Of a stretch of DNA of 61,711 bases, positions 1-8,753 are shown in pieces. Made by a program: the position numbers and the translations under genes. How positions within the stretch are numbered: position 1 is the stretch's first letter; each line of letters opens with the position of its first letter. Source of the DNA: Thermomonospora echinospora. GTDB lineage: Bacteria; Actinomycetota; Actinomycetes; Streptosporangiales; Streptosporangiaceae. A model generated the notes under the pieces. That model did no database searches, was not told where the DNA came from, and was given only the letters and a program-made list of their open reading frames with translations. The stretch is from contig NZ_FNVO01000031.1 of the NCBI RefSeq assembly GCF_900108175.1, positions 1 through 61,711 on the forward strand. The letters are read 5' to 3'.

Positions 1-2
1 AG

Positions 3-62
3 CAGGTCGAAGACGGGGCGCTGAACAGCTACACCGGGCAGAGTGCACACTCTCCGGTCTGA
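3..62 (+). CDS. possible C-terminal tail of a gene entering from the left
   Basis: The frame starting at base 3 is open and reads QVEDGALNSYTGQSAHSPV before a TGA stop at 60-62. It could be the end of a protein encoded off the left edge. Nineteen residues are too few to name a family, and a chance open frame cannot be excluded. The following 130 bases up to 192 show nothing recognisable. Confidence 0.2.
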   Translation, partial: QVEDGALNSYTGQSAHSPV

Positions 63-192
63 AGATTCGCATCGCCGCAGGTAGCAGCCCCTACCACCAC
101 AACTCGGTCCGATCCTCCAACTGATCGCTATTGCATCTGATGGGATCTCGGATCGTTCGACACATGGGTGCGGGAACGAGCCAGGGTTTCGA

Positions 193-549
193 TCAGCGAG
201 TCGCGTCTGGCTCGCGTTCGGTGAGGTACTCGTCGAGCAGGTCGAAGAGTACGTCGATGACAATCTGTTCTTGTTCCTGGGGTAGGTCCCAGTGCTCCCA
301 GCCGTCCGGGAGCGCGATGTGGCGAACGTGGCCTGGCCAGCCGTGATTGCAGGTTTGACCGCGCTTGGCGATGAGCCAGTCCTTCCAGCCTTGCAGGCCC
401 GGGCCGCCATGGCGCATGGCGTGCTGGTCGTACCCGTCAAGGAACGCTTCCAGCCGATCCAGCCGACCGCCGATCACGTACATGGGTAGCCGGCGTCTGA
501 CGTTTGCGAAGTATTCGCGCTCACTCATGTCGGCCAGGCTCCGGTGCAC
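193..549 (-). CDS. hypothetical protein, 118 aa
   Basis: A small acidic soluble protein with no signal peptide or membrane segment. The sequence is rich in Trp and charged residues (for example GWKDWL and GWEHWDLPQEQE), has balanced composition and lacks the Arg/Ala/Pro bias of antisense shadows, which argues for a real gene. A second possible start is Met8. I do not recognise the family. The closing segment IVIDVLFDLLDEYLTE looks like an amphipathic helix. It lies divergent from the integrase remnant at 641, so it may be cargo of an old integrated element. Function unknown. Confidence 0.6.
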   Translation of the reverse strand: MHRSLADMSEREYFANVRRRLPMYVIGGRLDRLEAFLDGYDQHAMRHGGPGLQGWKDWLIAKRGQTCNHGWPGHVRHIALPDGWEHWDLPQEQEQIVIDVLFDLLDEYLTEREPDATR

Positions 550-640
550 CGGATCATGTTCTCACTTGCACGCCTGCCAAGTCGATTACTGCTGATGAAA
601 GATTCTTTCGTTTGATGTAAGCGGCGGAAGGTGGCAGAGA

Positions 641-1190
641 GTGAACCGTGACGGGCCGGTGCCGGGCGTAGCGAGCCTGCATGTGGTCGGCGGGACGGTG
701 CTGCTGCGCCCCGAGGAGCAGGTCGCCGAGGCGATGCTGGCCGGGGGGCGGAACCAGCAGCTCGCTCGCAACCTAGCGCACTCCACGATCGAGGGCCGCC
801 AGAACGCGGTGAAGGCGTTCACCCACGATGAACTCCAGGCGTTCTCCGACTACGCCGACGACCAGGTCCACCGGATCAGCGGGGCCGGCCGCAAGGGCTG
901 GCTGCCGGCGTTCCGGGACGCCACCTTGTTCAAGACCGCCTACACCTACGGGCTGCGCCGCCGCGAGACCCGGATGCTGGATCTGATCGACTTCGGCGCC
1001 AACCCGCACGCGCCGATCTTCGGAGACATCGGCGTCTGCTATGTCCGCTGGGGCAAGGCGATGAAAGGCTCGCCACCCAAACGCCGCAGCGTCCTGACAG
1101 TCGAGCCACGCGACGAAATCGGCGGGATGGACTGGGTCGTCGACACCCTCGACCAATGGGTCACCGAGGTGAGACCGGCATTCGCCCAGG
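641..1190 (+). pseudogene. tyrosine recombinase (integrase) remnant
   Basis: From a GTG start the frame encodes the early part of a phage/plasmid-type tyrosine integrase. It has an N-terminal piece (about residues 15-60, LLRPEEQVAEAML), then the start of the catalytic domain with YGLRRRETRMLDL, which holds the first catalytic Arg, and GKAMKGSPPKRRS, the beta-hairpin Lys region. Homology stops at VRPAF near 1185. The HxxR box and nucleophile Tyr are missing, so it cannot recombine DNA. The core-binding domain seems to jump from KAF directly to THDELQAF, suggesting an internal in-frame deletion as well. The frame stays open to 1501 but no longer looks like integrase. Confidence 0.75.
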
Positions 1191-1275
1191 CCGCGACCTC
1201 ACCCGCGTCCGGGCGGCCGGAATCGGCCCAACGGCGCGGCTTCCGCTGCGACCCGTCGGATCCGATGATGGTTCT

Positions 1276-1824
1276 GTGCGCATTGAGGACGATCTGCTCT
1301 GGGAGGCCCTCGGCCGGATGGGCTGGGGCCTGCGGTGGCTGCGCCATGTCGTGGCGGCGGCTGCCCTCGCCGGTCTCGGTGGCCTGCTCTGGTCGGGCGG
1401 CGAGCGTCTCCTCTCCGTCACCTTGTTCTGCGCAGCGTTGGTCTACGCGATCTGGGCCACCGTCTATTGGCTGTGGGACCGGCGGCGCTTGGTCCGGGTG
1501 ACCGTCACCGACGGCGGCGTCCGCAGCATCCGCCTGCACCGCGTCAACGGGCGGACCACTGATCACGACCCCCGCATGGTGACCAGAGTGCACATCACCC
1601 ATCGGGGCTGGTGCTACGAGGACCGCGACGATCCGGATGTGCGTGCGGGCAGGGGAAGCGCGACACTGCGGCTCCAGGTCGCGGGTCTGCGGTTCATCAG
1701 CCGATCGACGGGGCTCGACTCCGAGGAACTCGATCGAGTGCAGCGGTCCTGGCGAACGATCTGCCCGAAGGCCGCCATCGACACCAAGCGCATACCGGGG
1801 CAGTTCGCCGGCTACTCCTACTGA
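1276..1824 (+). CDS. small membrane protein, about 182 aa
   Basis: The frame begins at a GTG (VRIEDDLLWEAL) just after the integrase remnant. It has two hydrophobic helices at about residues 20-40 and 46-64 (VVAAAALAGLGGLLW and LLSVTLFCAALVYAIW), followed by a cytosolic beta-rich half with VRVTVTDGGVRSIRLHRVNG. The lay-out of two membrane helices plus a PH-like soluble domain is common in small actinobacterial proteins of unknown function. The start is uncertain because no clear ribosome site precedes it and the frame is open further upstream; its 5' end may have been replaced by the integrase junction. Confidence 0.5.
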   Translation: MRIEDDLLWEALGRMGWGLRWLRHVVAAAALAGLGGLLWSGGERLLSVTLFCAALVYAIWATVYWLWDRRRLVRVTVTDGGVRSIRLHRVNGRTTDHDPRMVTRVHITHRGWCYEDRDDPDVRAGRGSATLRLQVAGLRFISRSTGLDSEELDRVQRSWRTICPKAAIDTKRIPGQFAGYSY

Positions 1825-2005
1825 CGGCGCGCCCGAGCCCCGGCAGGCGCGTTCGCTCCGCAGGGCCGCACTCGACTTGTCCGCCTACCAGCCCTCTTCA
1901 GCCTGAAGGGTCAGGGCGGCGGCGCGGTACGCGCACGTCATGCGGTCGCTCGGCAATCAGGACGCCGGTCGAGCATCGTTGTCGGCCCCATTAGGGTCAC
2001 CCCCT

Positions 2006-2974
2006 ATGAAGCTGCGGTTCGGTCGCCCCGACATCTCCCGCTACGCCGACCGGTTCGACGTGCCCGGGGCAGACGAGGGCCTGTCGGTCACCTTCCTGGG
2101 GGTCTCCACCCTCCTCGTCACGGACGGGACCTCCGCCGTCATGACCGACGGGTTCTTCTCCCGCCCGCCGCTGGCGGCGGTGGGGCTGCGGCGCATCGCC
2201 CCGAACCGCGGCCGCATCGACGCCGCCCTCGCGCGGGCCGGCGCGGCCGCGCTCGACGCGGTCGTCCCCGTGCACACCCACTTCGACCACGCCATGGACT
2301 CGGCGGTGGTCGCCGCCCGCACCGGGGCACGGCTGGTCGGCGGCCCGTCCGCCGCCAACGTCGGACGGGGCGGCGGACTCCCCGGCGACAGGATCGTCCA
2401 AACCACGCCCGGCGAACCGATCACGTGCGGGGCCTTCACCTGCACCCTGGTCGAGTCCAGGCACTGCCCGCCCGACCGGTATCCCGGATCCATCACCGGC
2501 CCTGTCGCCCCGCCGGTCAGGGCGTCGGCCTACCGGTGCGGCGACGCATGGTCGCTATTCCTGCGGCACACCAGCGGCCGTACCGCGCTCGTCCAGGGAA
2601 GTGCGGGCTTCATCCCGGGCGCCCTGGACGGACGATCCGCCGAGGTCGCCTACCTCGGCGTCGGCCAGCTCGGCATCCAGGACGAGAAGTACGTGCGGGC
2701 CTACTGGAAGGAGACGGTCGAGGCGGTGGGGGCACGCAGAGTCGTCCTCATCCACTGGGACGACTTCTTCCGGCCGCTCGACAAGCCGCTGCGCGCCCTG
2801 CCCTATCTCGGCGACGACCTCGACGCCACGATGCGGATCCTCGGCCCGCTGGCCGCCGAGCAGGGCGTCCCGCTGCACTTCCCCACCGTATGGCGGCGCG
2901 AAGATCCCTGGTCCGGACTGTCCGGCACGCCCGGTGGTCAGCCGCCGCCCGGCGCGGTGAACGCCGCCGGGTGA
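2006..2974 (+). CDS. metallo-beta-lactamase-fold hydrolase (UlaG-like)
   Basis: A 322-aa cytosolic MBL-fold protein. After an N-terminal strand-rich part (VTFLGVSTLLVTDG) comes the zinc-binding motif VHTHFDHAMDS, with His90, His92, Asp94 and His95. Later ESRHCPP and VVLIHWDDFF provide the expected further metal-binding His positions. The family includes UlaG-type lactonases and N-acyl-ethanolamine phospholipase D-like enzymes; the substrate is unknown. The ATG at 2006 was chosen over an in-frame ATG at 1940 because homology starts at MKLRFGRPD and an AGGG lies 10 bases ahead. It is followed at once by a transposase tail, so its neighbourhood is disturbed. Confidence 0.8.
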   Translation: MKLRFGRPDISRYADRFDVPGADEGLSVTFLGVSTLLVTDGTSAVMTDGFFSRPPLAAVGLRRIAPNRGRIDAALARAGAAALDAVVPVHTHFDHAMDSAVVAARTGARLVGGPSAANVGRGGGLPGDRIVQTTPGEPITCGAFTCTLVESRHCPPDRYPGSITGPVAPPVRASAYRCGDAWSLFLRHTSGRTALVQGSAGFIPGALDGRSAEVAYLGVGQLGIQDEKYVRAYWKETVEAVGARRVVLIHWDDFFRPLDKPLRALPYLGDDLDATMRILGPLAAEQGVPLHFPTVWRREDPWSGLSGTPGGQPPPGAVNAAG

Positions 2975-3102
2975 TCGCGGGCGAAGTCGGCGATGCCACG
3001 CGGCGGTCTGCCGACGGCTATGTGGTGCTGATGAAGCAGGTTCAGCAGATCGGCCCGCACCACGCCTGGGCCGTCGGCACCCAGCAGGAGGACCGCCCCG
3101 GA

Positions 3103-3285
3103 AGGACGACCCTGGCAGAGATCCGCCGGCTCCTGGACGTTCTCCTGCCCGCTCCCAGACCCGACCGCAACCAACGCCAACACGCACTGAACTGGTCCCG
3201 CTGGCGCCGCCGCCAAGCCACCGCCCGCCGCCGCCACTACCAACGAAGAACCAGCTCAGGACACGATTTCCTACTGGAGTATTAG
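3103..3285 (+). pseudogene. IS701-like transposase C-terminal fragment
   Basis: About 60 residues match the C-terminal end of IS701-type DDE transposases: a TLAEIRRLLDVLLP helix followed by ALNWSRWRRRRQATARRRHY and a TAA stop. The decayed transposase at 58770-60073 ends in the same kind of motif (LPEVRRLL, then WSTWQRRRQHQARLSHY). All catalytic residues are absent. The open frame extends upstream without transposase similarity, so this is a truncated relic that marks an old insertion or deletion junction. Confidence 0.6.
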
Positions 3286-3412
3286 GACACGCTCGGGCCT
3301 GACGGCCCTCCCCCGCGGTCCTTCACCCCCGCCCTGAAGGCCGGAGCACTGGCCCGCAGCCCGATAGCGGCCGTAGACGTGGGTCGTGCTGTCGACCGCG
3401 GCCTGCAAACAG

Positions 3413-3434
3413 CGGGGGCGTGGTCACGCCCCCG
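3413..3434. terminator. hairpin, probable terminator of operon A
   Basis: A perfect 10-bp inverted repeat (CGGGGGCGTG, then GT, then its complement) lies about 65 bases beyond the stop of the leftward acyl-CoA dehydrogenase gene that ends at 3499. There is no U-tract, which is usual for high-GC actinomycete terminators. A weaker hairpin (GGGCC-TGAC-GGCCC) lies at 3295-3308. Confidence 0.5.
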
Positions 3435-3498
3435 GTTCCCATTGGCGACCAGGCGACGTCCGTCGCGCGGGAACTCGCCGTACTGGCTGCCGTCATTG

Positions 3499-4713
3499 TC
3501 AGCGGCCTCCCTGGAACGATCGGGCCTCGCGCGGCAGTCCGAGGGCACGCTCGGCGAGAATGTTGCGCTGGATCTCGTCGGTGCCGCCCGCGATCCGGGT
3601 GGCGTGGATACCGAGCAGGACCCGAGACCACGCGTAGGTGCCCCATGCCCCGGTGTCGGCGACCAGTGCAGGCCCGAGGATGTCGAGCGCAAGCTGGGCC
3701 AGGCGCCGGTCAGCGTCGGTCGCGAAGAGCTTGACCAGGCTGGCGCCGGCGGCGGCGACCTCCGGCACGGCATTCTCCAGCGAGGCCGGCAGCACCTGGC
3801 CGATGACGTGGCGGATGTAGCCGTCGGCAAGCCGGTCGCGGACGTCGGGGTCCTCGGTGGCGCCGATCTCCTGCCCGAGCAGTACGAGGCGGTCCAGCAG
3901 GCGGATGAACAGGTTGGCGCCCTCGTCGCCGAAGTTGTCGCGCTCACTGTTGAGCGAGACGTTCGCCACCGCCCACCCGCCGCCCACCTCGCCGAGCACG
4001 GCGTCGTCGGGCACGAACACGTCGTCGAGGAAGACCTCACAGAAATGGGCGGTGCCGGTCATCTGCCGCAGCGGCCGCACGGTCACGCCCAGGGAGTCCA
4101 TGCCGAGCAGGAACATGGTGAGCCCCCGGGTCCGGCTGGCCGGGTCCGGCGAGGTCCGGGCCAGCAGCTCCCCGACGTGCGCGAGGTGCGCCCCCGACGA
4201 CCAGACCTTCTGCCCATCGACGCGCCAGCCGCCGTCCGTCCGGCGGGCCCGGGTCCGCAGGCTCGCCAGGTCGCTGCCGGCGCCGGGCTCGGAGAACAGC
4301 TGGCAGCCGACGAGTTCGCCGCTCCACAGGGCGGGCAGCAGCCGAGCGCGCTGGCCGGCGGAGCCGTGGGCGAGGATCGCCGGGGCGATGATCTGCTGCC
4401 CGACCAGCAGCCCGTTGACGTCGGGCACGTCGTACCGGCGCACGATCTCGGCGAAGGCCCGCCGCTCCTCGGCACCCAGCCCTGCGCCGCCGTACTCGAC
4501 TGGTCCACCCAGCCAGGCGAGGCCGGCATCGAAGAGCTCGCGCTGGTAGTCCCGTGCCCGCTGCAGGTCGCCGACCTCGTCGTCGCTGTCCCGGAAGGCC
4601 GCGCCGACGAGCGAGTCGTCGCCCTGCCCGTGTCGCAGCATCTCGGGCCGTCGCGGGTAGCGGGCGCCGAGGAACGCCTCGACGCGCGACCGGAACTCCT
4701 CCAGACCGCTCAT
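3499..4713 (-). CDS. acyl-CoA dehydrogenase, alpha-type (operon A)
   Basis: A 404-aa FAD-dependent acyl-CoA dehydrogenase that would introduce a double bond into an acyl-CoA thioester. Visible marks are the N-terminal helical domain with PVEYGGAGL, the flavin-binding motif QLFSEPGAGSDLASL, the WRVDGQKVWSSGAH strand, and the C-terminal RIAGGTDEIQRNILAERALGLPR. The usual short-chain catalytic Glu position reads AGGTDE, as in many actinobacterial FadE proteins that work as one half of a two-subunit enzyme. The ATG overlaps the stop of the CoA ligase gene by four bases (ATGA). A paralogue lies at 19217-20491. It is the last gene of operon A. Confidence 0.9.
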   Translation of the reverse strand: MSGLEEFRSRVEAFLGARYPRRPEMLRHGQGDDSLVGAAFRDSDDEVGDLQRARDYQRELFDAGLAWLGGPVEYGGAGLGAEERRAFAEIVRRYDVPDVNGLLVGQQIIAPAILAHGSAGQRARLLPALWSGELVGCQLFSEPGAGSDLASLRTRARRTDGGWRVDGQKVWSSGAHLAHVGELLARTSPDPASRTRGLTMFLLGMDSLGVTVRPLRQMTGTAHFCEVFLDDVFVPDDAVLGEVGGGWAVANVSLNSERDNFGDEGANLFIRLLDRLVLLGQEIGATEDPDVRDRLADGYIRHVIGQVLPASLENAVPEVAAAGASLVKLFATDADRRLAQLALDILGPALVADTGAWGTYAWSRVLLGIHATRIAGGTDEIQRNILAERALGLPREARSFQGGR

Positions 4714-6326
4714 CGCCCACCGCCGGCCGTCTCGGATCCACGGCCCACCGGCCGGTACCGCTCGGCGACGAGGTCTGTGACCGCGAACTTCTGGAGCTTG
4801 CCGTTGACGTTGCGCGGCATGTCCTCCATCGCGAAGAACCGGACCGGCACCTTGTAGCCGGCGAGGCGCTTGCGGCAGTGCCGGACGAGGGCCTGCTCGT
4901 CGAGTTGGTGGCCGGCCGTGAGCTCGATCGCGGCGACCACGACCTCGCCCCAGTAATCGTCGGGCTGGCCGACGACGGCCACCGCCGAGACCGAGGGATG
5001 CTCGAGCAGTACGGCCTCGATCTCGACGGGGTAGACGTTCTCCCCACCGCGGATGATCATGTCCGACTTGCGGCCGGCCAGGAACAGGAAGCCGTCGTCG
5101 TCCATCCAGGCCAGGTCGCCGGCCCGGAACCAGCCGTTCACCACCGCCTGGGCGGTGCGCTCGGGGTCGTCGAGGTAGCCGCTCATCACGGTCTCCGAGC
5201 GAGTGTGGATCTCCCCCACGGCCCCGCGTGGGACGTCGTTGAGGTCGTCGTCGCACAGCCGCAGGTCGACGCCGTACATCGGGCGGCCGATGGAGCCGAG
5301 CAGGTGCTCCTCGCCGGCCAGTGCCCGCAGGTGATCCTCGGGATAGAACATCGTCTGCCCCGCCCCCTCGGTGCCGGCGCCGAAGCTGTTGAAGAAGTCG
5401 CACTTGAACACGTCGATGGCGGCGCGCAGCAGGTCGATGCCGATCGGGGCGCCGCCGTACACGATCGAGCGCAGCTGCGGGTACTCCTGGTCGCGGATGC
5501 CGGGCACGTCGAGGAGCGCCTGGAGCATCGTCGGCATCAGGAGAGCCCCGGTCAGCTCGCCGTTCCTGATCCACTCCAGCAGGGCCGGCGGGTCGAACTG
5601 GTCGAGGATGAGCGACCCGAAGCCCCGGGCGATGCCGTAGTAGATGCTGCCCATGCCGGCGGCGTGAAACATCGGCGAGGCGGTGTAGCGCAGCTCGCCA
5701 CGCCGGAAGCCGAAGTCGAGCAGCGAGACGTTGGTGGAGACGCCGACCATCCGCATCGACTGCATGACGCCCTTGGGGCGGCCGGTCGTGCCGCTGGTGA
5801 ACATGATCGAGATGATGTCCTCGGGCTGGGTCGGGACGTCGACGTCGCTGTCGTCCGGTTGCTCCTCGATCAGGTCGGCGACCAGTGGCCGGTCGCCGAA
5901 CGGGTCGAACGACGCCCGCAACTTCATGTCCGGGCACGCCTCGTCGACGGCGGCGGCCGCCTCGGCGTACCGTGCCATCGTGATGAAGCCGTCCAGCTTC
6001 GCCGCCATGGCGAGAGTGACGATCTCGCCGGGCGCGAGGCGGTAGTTGAACGGCACGTAGGTCGAGCCGACCTTCATCGACGCCATCAGCAGCACCATGT
6101 AGTCGACCGAGTCCGTGGCGAGGATGCCGATCCGGTCGTGCCGCTCGATGCCGTGTGCCCGAAGCGCCCGGGCCAGACGGTTCACGCGGCTGTTGATCTC
6201 GCCGAAGGTGTACGTCGTGCCGTCGCCGGTCACCATGCAGCGCTCACCCGGGGTGTAACGGGCGTGCAGCGTGATCCAGTCCGCGGGCTGAAGCGAGGAG
6301 AGCTTGGCCGGTCCGTGGTCGTTCAT
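4710..6326 (-). CDS. AMP-dependent acyl-CoA ligase (operon A)
   Basis: A 538-aa adenylate-forming enzyme that activates a carboxylic acid to its CoA thioester. Motifs: FTSGTTGRPKGVMQS (phosphate-binding loop), YGGAPIG, FNSFGAGTEGAGQ (adenine loop), FRAGDLAWMDDDGFLFLAGR (A7/A8 with hinge) and NVNGKLQK with the catalytic C-terminal Lys. No signal peptide, so cytosolic. Start at ATG 6326 overlaps the stop of the upstream dehydrogenase gene (ATGA). The ligase at 20488-22056 is a clear paralogue (PADWITLHARYTP compared with PGDWVTLNARFTP). Substrate unknown; probably the acid brought in by the ABC importer of operon B or its hydrolysis product. Confidence 0.9.
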   Translation of the reverse strand: MNDHGPAKLSSLQPADWITLHARYTPGERCMVTGDGTTYTFGEINSRVNRLARALRAHGIERHDRIGILATDSVDYMVLLMASMKVGSTYVPFNYRLAPGEIVTLAMAAKLDGFITMARYAEAAAAVDEACPDMKLRASFDPFGDRPLVADLIEEQPDDSDVDVPTQPEDIISIMFTSGTTGRPKGVMQSMRMVGVSTNVSLLDFGFRRGELRYTASPMFHAAGMGSIYYGIARGFGSLILDQFDPPALLEWIRNGELTGALLMPTMLQALLDVPGIRDQEYPQLRSIVYGGAPIGIDLLRAAIDVFKCDFFNSFGAGTEGAGQTMFYPEDHLRALAGEEHLLGSIGRPMYGVDLRLCDDDLNDVPRGAVGEIHTRSETVMSGYLDDPERTAQAVVNGWFRAGDLAWMDDDGFLFLAGRKSDMIIRGGENVYPVEIEAVLLEHPSVSAVAVVGQPDDYWGEVVVAAIELTAGHQLDEQALVRHCRKRLAGYKVPVRFFAMEDMPRNVNGKLQKFAVTDLVAERYRPVGRGSETAGGGR

Positions 6327-7453
6327 GCTGTCTCCGGCGAGGCGAGGAGGTGGGCTGCGATCCGGGCGCGATGGTCTCGCGGACGGCCGAGCAGCACCTC
6401 GCTCGACACCGCCCGCTTGTAGTAGAGGTGAGCCTGGTGCTCCCAGGTGAACCCGATGCCGCCGTGCACGTGGATGTTGGTCTCGGCGGCGGCCGAGAAG
6501 ACCTCCGAGCACAGCGTCTGGGCCACGCTGGCCGCGACCGGGAGCCCGGTGCCGGTCACGGTCGCGGTCGCGGCGTACCCGAGCGCGGCCCGTGCGGACT
6601 CGATCGAGACCAACTGGTCGGCGAGCAGGTGCTTGATCGCCTGAAAGCCCCCGATCGGGCGGCCGAACTGCTCGCGGGTCTTCGCATAGGCTGTCGCCAT
6701 CTCCAGCACGCGATGCGCCCCGCCGACCTGCTCGGCGGCGAGCGCCACCCCGGCGAGGTCGCACATCCGGCGTACGGCGGGCGTGGCGTCGTGGTCGGGT
6801 GCGAGCAGCCTGGCCGGCGAGGACTCGAACACGATCCGGGCCTGCCGCCGGGTCGTGTCGACCGTCGCCATCGGCTCGACCCGCACGCCCGGCGCGGCGG
6901 TGTCGACCTCGGCCACGCCGGTACCGTGCTCGGTGCGTACCACCACTAGGAGCACGTCGGCGACCTCGGCGTCCAGCACGAACAGCTTCTCGCCGGTGAT
7001 GGTGCGGGCGCCGCCGGTGCCCGTGGCGTCGACCGCGACCCGGGTGGCGTCCCAGGAGGTCGGGGTCTCGACCGCCGCCACGGTGACGATCCGCTCACCG
7101 GCCGCGATCCCGGGCAGCAGCCGCTCCTGGGCGTCCCGGTCGGGCAGCGCGAGCAGGAGCGTGGAGGCCATGGCGATCGAAGCGAAGAACGGCCCCGCGA
7201 CCAGAGCCCGGCCCATCTCCTCGAAGACCACCAGCAGGTCGGGGTAGGTGAAGCCGCCGCCGCCGAGGTCTTCGGGGACCGCGAGGCCGTGCAAACCGAG
7301 GTCCTCGGCCATGGCCTTCCACAACTGCGCGTCGTGGCCGTGCGCGGAGCCGGCGGCGGTCCGAAGCGCCTCCTCCGGCCACCGCTCGGCGAAAAAGGAG
7401 CGCAGCATGCCGCGCAACGCCTGCTGCTCCTCGGTGGGTGCGACGATCGTCAT
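6323..7453 (-). CDS. acyl-CoA dehydrogenase, beta-type (operon A)
   Basis: A 376-aa acyl-CoA dehydrogenase of the shorter, more divergent type. It has the N-terminal domain LHGLAVPEDLGGGGFTYPDL, the helix YAKTREQFGRPIGGFQAIKH and the C-terminal HVHGGIGFTWEHQAHLYYKRA. Such proteins often pair with a longer alpha-type partner (here the product of 3499-4713) to give the alpha2beta2 dehydrogenases known from mycobacterial sterol side-chain degradation; this pairing is inferred from family and gene order. A paralogue lies at 16690-17802. Both ends overlap their neighbours by four bases, so translation is probably coupled. Confidence 0.88.
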   Translation of the reverse strand: MTIVAPTEEQQALRGMLRSFFAERWPEEALRTAAGSAHGHDAQLWKAMAEDLGLHGLAVPEDLGGGGFTYPDLLVVFEEMGRALVAGPFFASIAMASTLLLALPDRDAQERLLPGIAAGERIVTVAAVETPTSWDATRVAVDATGTGGARTITGEKLFVLDAEVADVLLVVVRTEHGTGVAEVDTAAPGVRVEPMATVDTTRRQARIVFESSPARLLAPDHDATPAVRRMCDLAGVALAAEQVGGAHRVLEMATAYAKTREQFGRPIGGFQAIKHLLADQLVSIESARAALGYAATATVTGTGLPVAASVAQTLCSEVFSAAAETNIHVHGGIGFTWEHQAHLYYKRAVSSEVLLGRPRDHRARIAAHLLASPETA

Positions 7454-7635
7454 CGCGCTCTCCTCTCCGGCGTGCCGACGGTCTCCGGGGACTGACGGTG
7501 GGCCTGACGGTCGGGGCGGGACAGCGAACCGGAGAGCCCATGGCCCACCACCTCCTCGTCGACGCCGGGCGCGGCGCGCGCGTCGGGCAGGCGCAGCTTG
7601 TCGGCGGTCGGCACGGGCGGGGCGTCCCGGGTCAT
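7450..7635 (-). CDS. small ORF of unknown function, 61 aa
   Basis: A 61-codon frame fits exactly between the hydrolase and dehydrogenase genes. Its ATG overlaps the hydrolase stop (ATGA) and its stop overlaps the next ATG (ATGA). That double coupling is the main reason to call it. The product is polar, Pro/Arg/Asp-rich and lacks Cys, membrane segments or any motif I know (PPVPTADKLRLPDARAAP). It may be a real small subunit, or merely a translated spacer that keeps ribosomes moving to the dehydrogenase gene. Confidence 0.45.
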   Translation of the reverse strand: MTRDAPPVPTADKLRLPDARAAPGVDEEVVGHGLSGSLSRPDRQAHRQSPETVGTPERRAR

Positions 7636-8753
7636 CGGGTCGTCCGCGAGGCGAGCCAGTCGGCGAGGGTGTCCGCGACGACGTCGCGCGCGTCGACCGG
7701 CTCGACGAAGTAGTGGTCCCCCGGCAGAGTGATCAGTTCCTTGTCCTTCGACGCGGCGCCGTCGTACAGCGCCTGCGCGTCACTGGGGAACACACCGGTG
7801 TCAGCGTCCGGCTGGACCACGAGCGTTGGCAGGTCCATCCGCTGCAGGTGCTTGGCCGCGACGCAGTCGGACTCCTCCAGGCTGAACATGTTGAGCCAGG
7901 TCCGCAGGGTCGACACGACGCCGACGCCGAAGACGCCGTAGTTGGCGTGCTTGGGGTCACCGAAGTAACACATCGGAGTCGGCCGGCCGGACGGGTCGAT
8001 GGTCGGGTCCAGGTAGCGCAGGTCGGCCCAGGTGCGTGGCATGGAGAAGATCCGGTCGCGGGCCGGCCGGCCGGCCATCGCGGCGAGTTGCTCCTTGCAC
8101 CACGCGGTCAGCCGGTCGTTGCGCTCGACCTGGGCCGTGCGGTAGCGGGCGACGAACTCCGGGGAGTACGTCGGGCCGTGGGCGGGGTCGAACATGTCGA
8201 GTTCGGGGTCCACCGAGTTGGGGTCGGCCTCGTCGAGCACCGACGGGTCCATCGTGCGGGTGATCCACTCCGGCCGTCCTGGGTGTGCGGCCAGGAATAT
8301 CATCAGGTCGCCGGGCGGCAGGTGCAGCGCCGGCTCGAAGACCTGGCCGCGGCCGTACGCCGGGCGGATGTTGGGCTCGCGCGACTGAGAGTGGTAAGCC
8401 GACATCAGCGACCCGCCGCCGGAGTTGCCGAGAAGCACCACCTGCTCCACGCCCTGGGAGCGCAGCCACGCGACTCCGACGCCCACCTCGGCGAGCGCGT
8501 GGTCGAGGGTGAAGAAGTGCTCGGCGCCGCGGAACCGGGTGTTCCATCCGAGGAAGCCGTAGCCGCGCTCGGCCATCCGGGTCGCGATGTAGTGCTCGGT
8601 GAAGTCGACGTTGTAGTGGCTGGCGATCAGCGCGGTCCTCGGTCTCTTCCCCGAGGGCGTGTAGTAGATGCCCTGGAGCGGGTGGTTCCCGGCCCCGGCC
8701 CGGCCGATGGCCGGCGAGGGGAGGCCGATGAACTCGCGGTCGATGCCCGTCAT
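7632..8753 (-). CDS. alpha/beta hydrolase
   Basis: A 373-aa cytosolic alpha/beta-hydrolase. The nucleophile elbow is LLGNSGGGSL, the acid is in VVQPDADTGVFP and the catalytic His in TLPGDHYFVEP. The early segment ALIASHYNVDFTEHYIA matches the usual oxyanion strand. It could release a carboxylic acid from an ester, amide or thioester ahead of the CoA ligase, or cleave a C-C bond in a ring-opened product; the sequence does not decide. ATG at 8753 overlaps the nitroreductase stop (ATGA), and an in-frame extension upstream is antisense-like and was dropped. Confidence 0.82.
   Translation of the reverse strand: MTGIDREFIGLPSPAIGRAGAGNHPLQGIYYTPSGKRPRTALIASHYNVDFTEHYIATRMAERGYGFLGWNTRFRGAEHFFTLDHALAEVGVGVAWLRSQGVEQVVLLGNSGGGSLMSAYHSQSREPNIRPAYGRGQVFEPALHLPPGDLMIFLAAHPGRPEWITRTMDPSVLDEADPNSVDPELDMFDPAHGPTYSPEFVARYRTAQVERNDRLTAWCKEQLAAMAGRPARDRIFSMPRTWADLRYLDPTIDPSGRPTPMCYFGDPKHANYGVFGVGVVSTLRTWLNMFSLEESDCVAAKHLQRMDLPTLVVQPDADTGVFPSDAQALYDGAASKDKELITLPGDHYFVEPVDARDVVADTLADWLASRTTR

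Noticed and set aside
3379-6422. Long rightward open frames opposite the operon A dehydrogenase and ligase genes
   Set aside because: Third-position GC bias keeps antisense frames open; no motif, ribosome site or coupling supports them.
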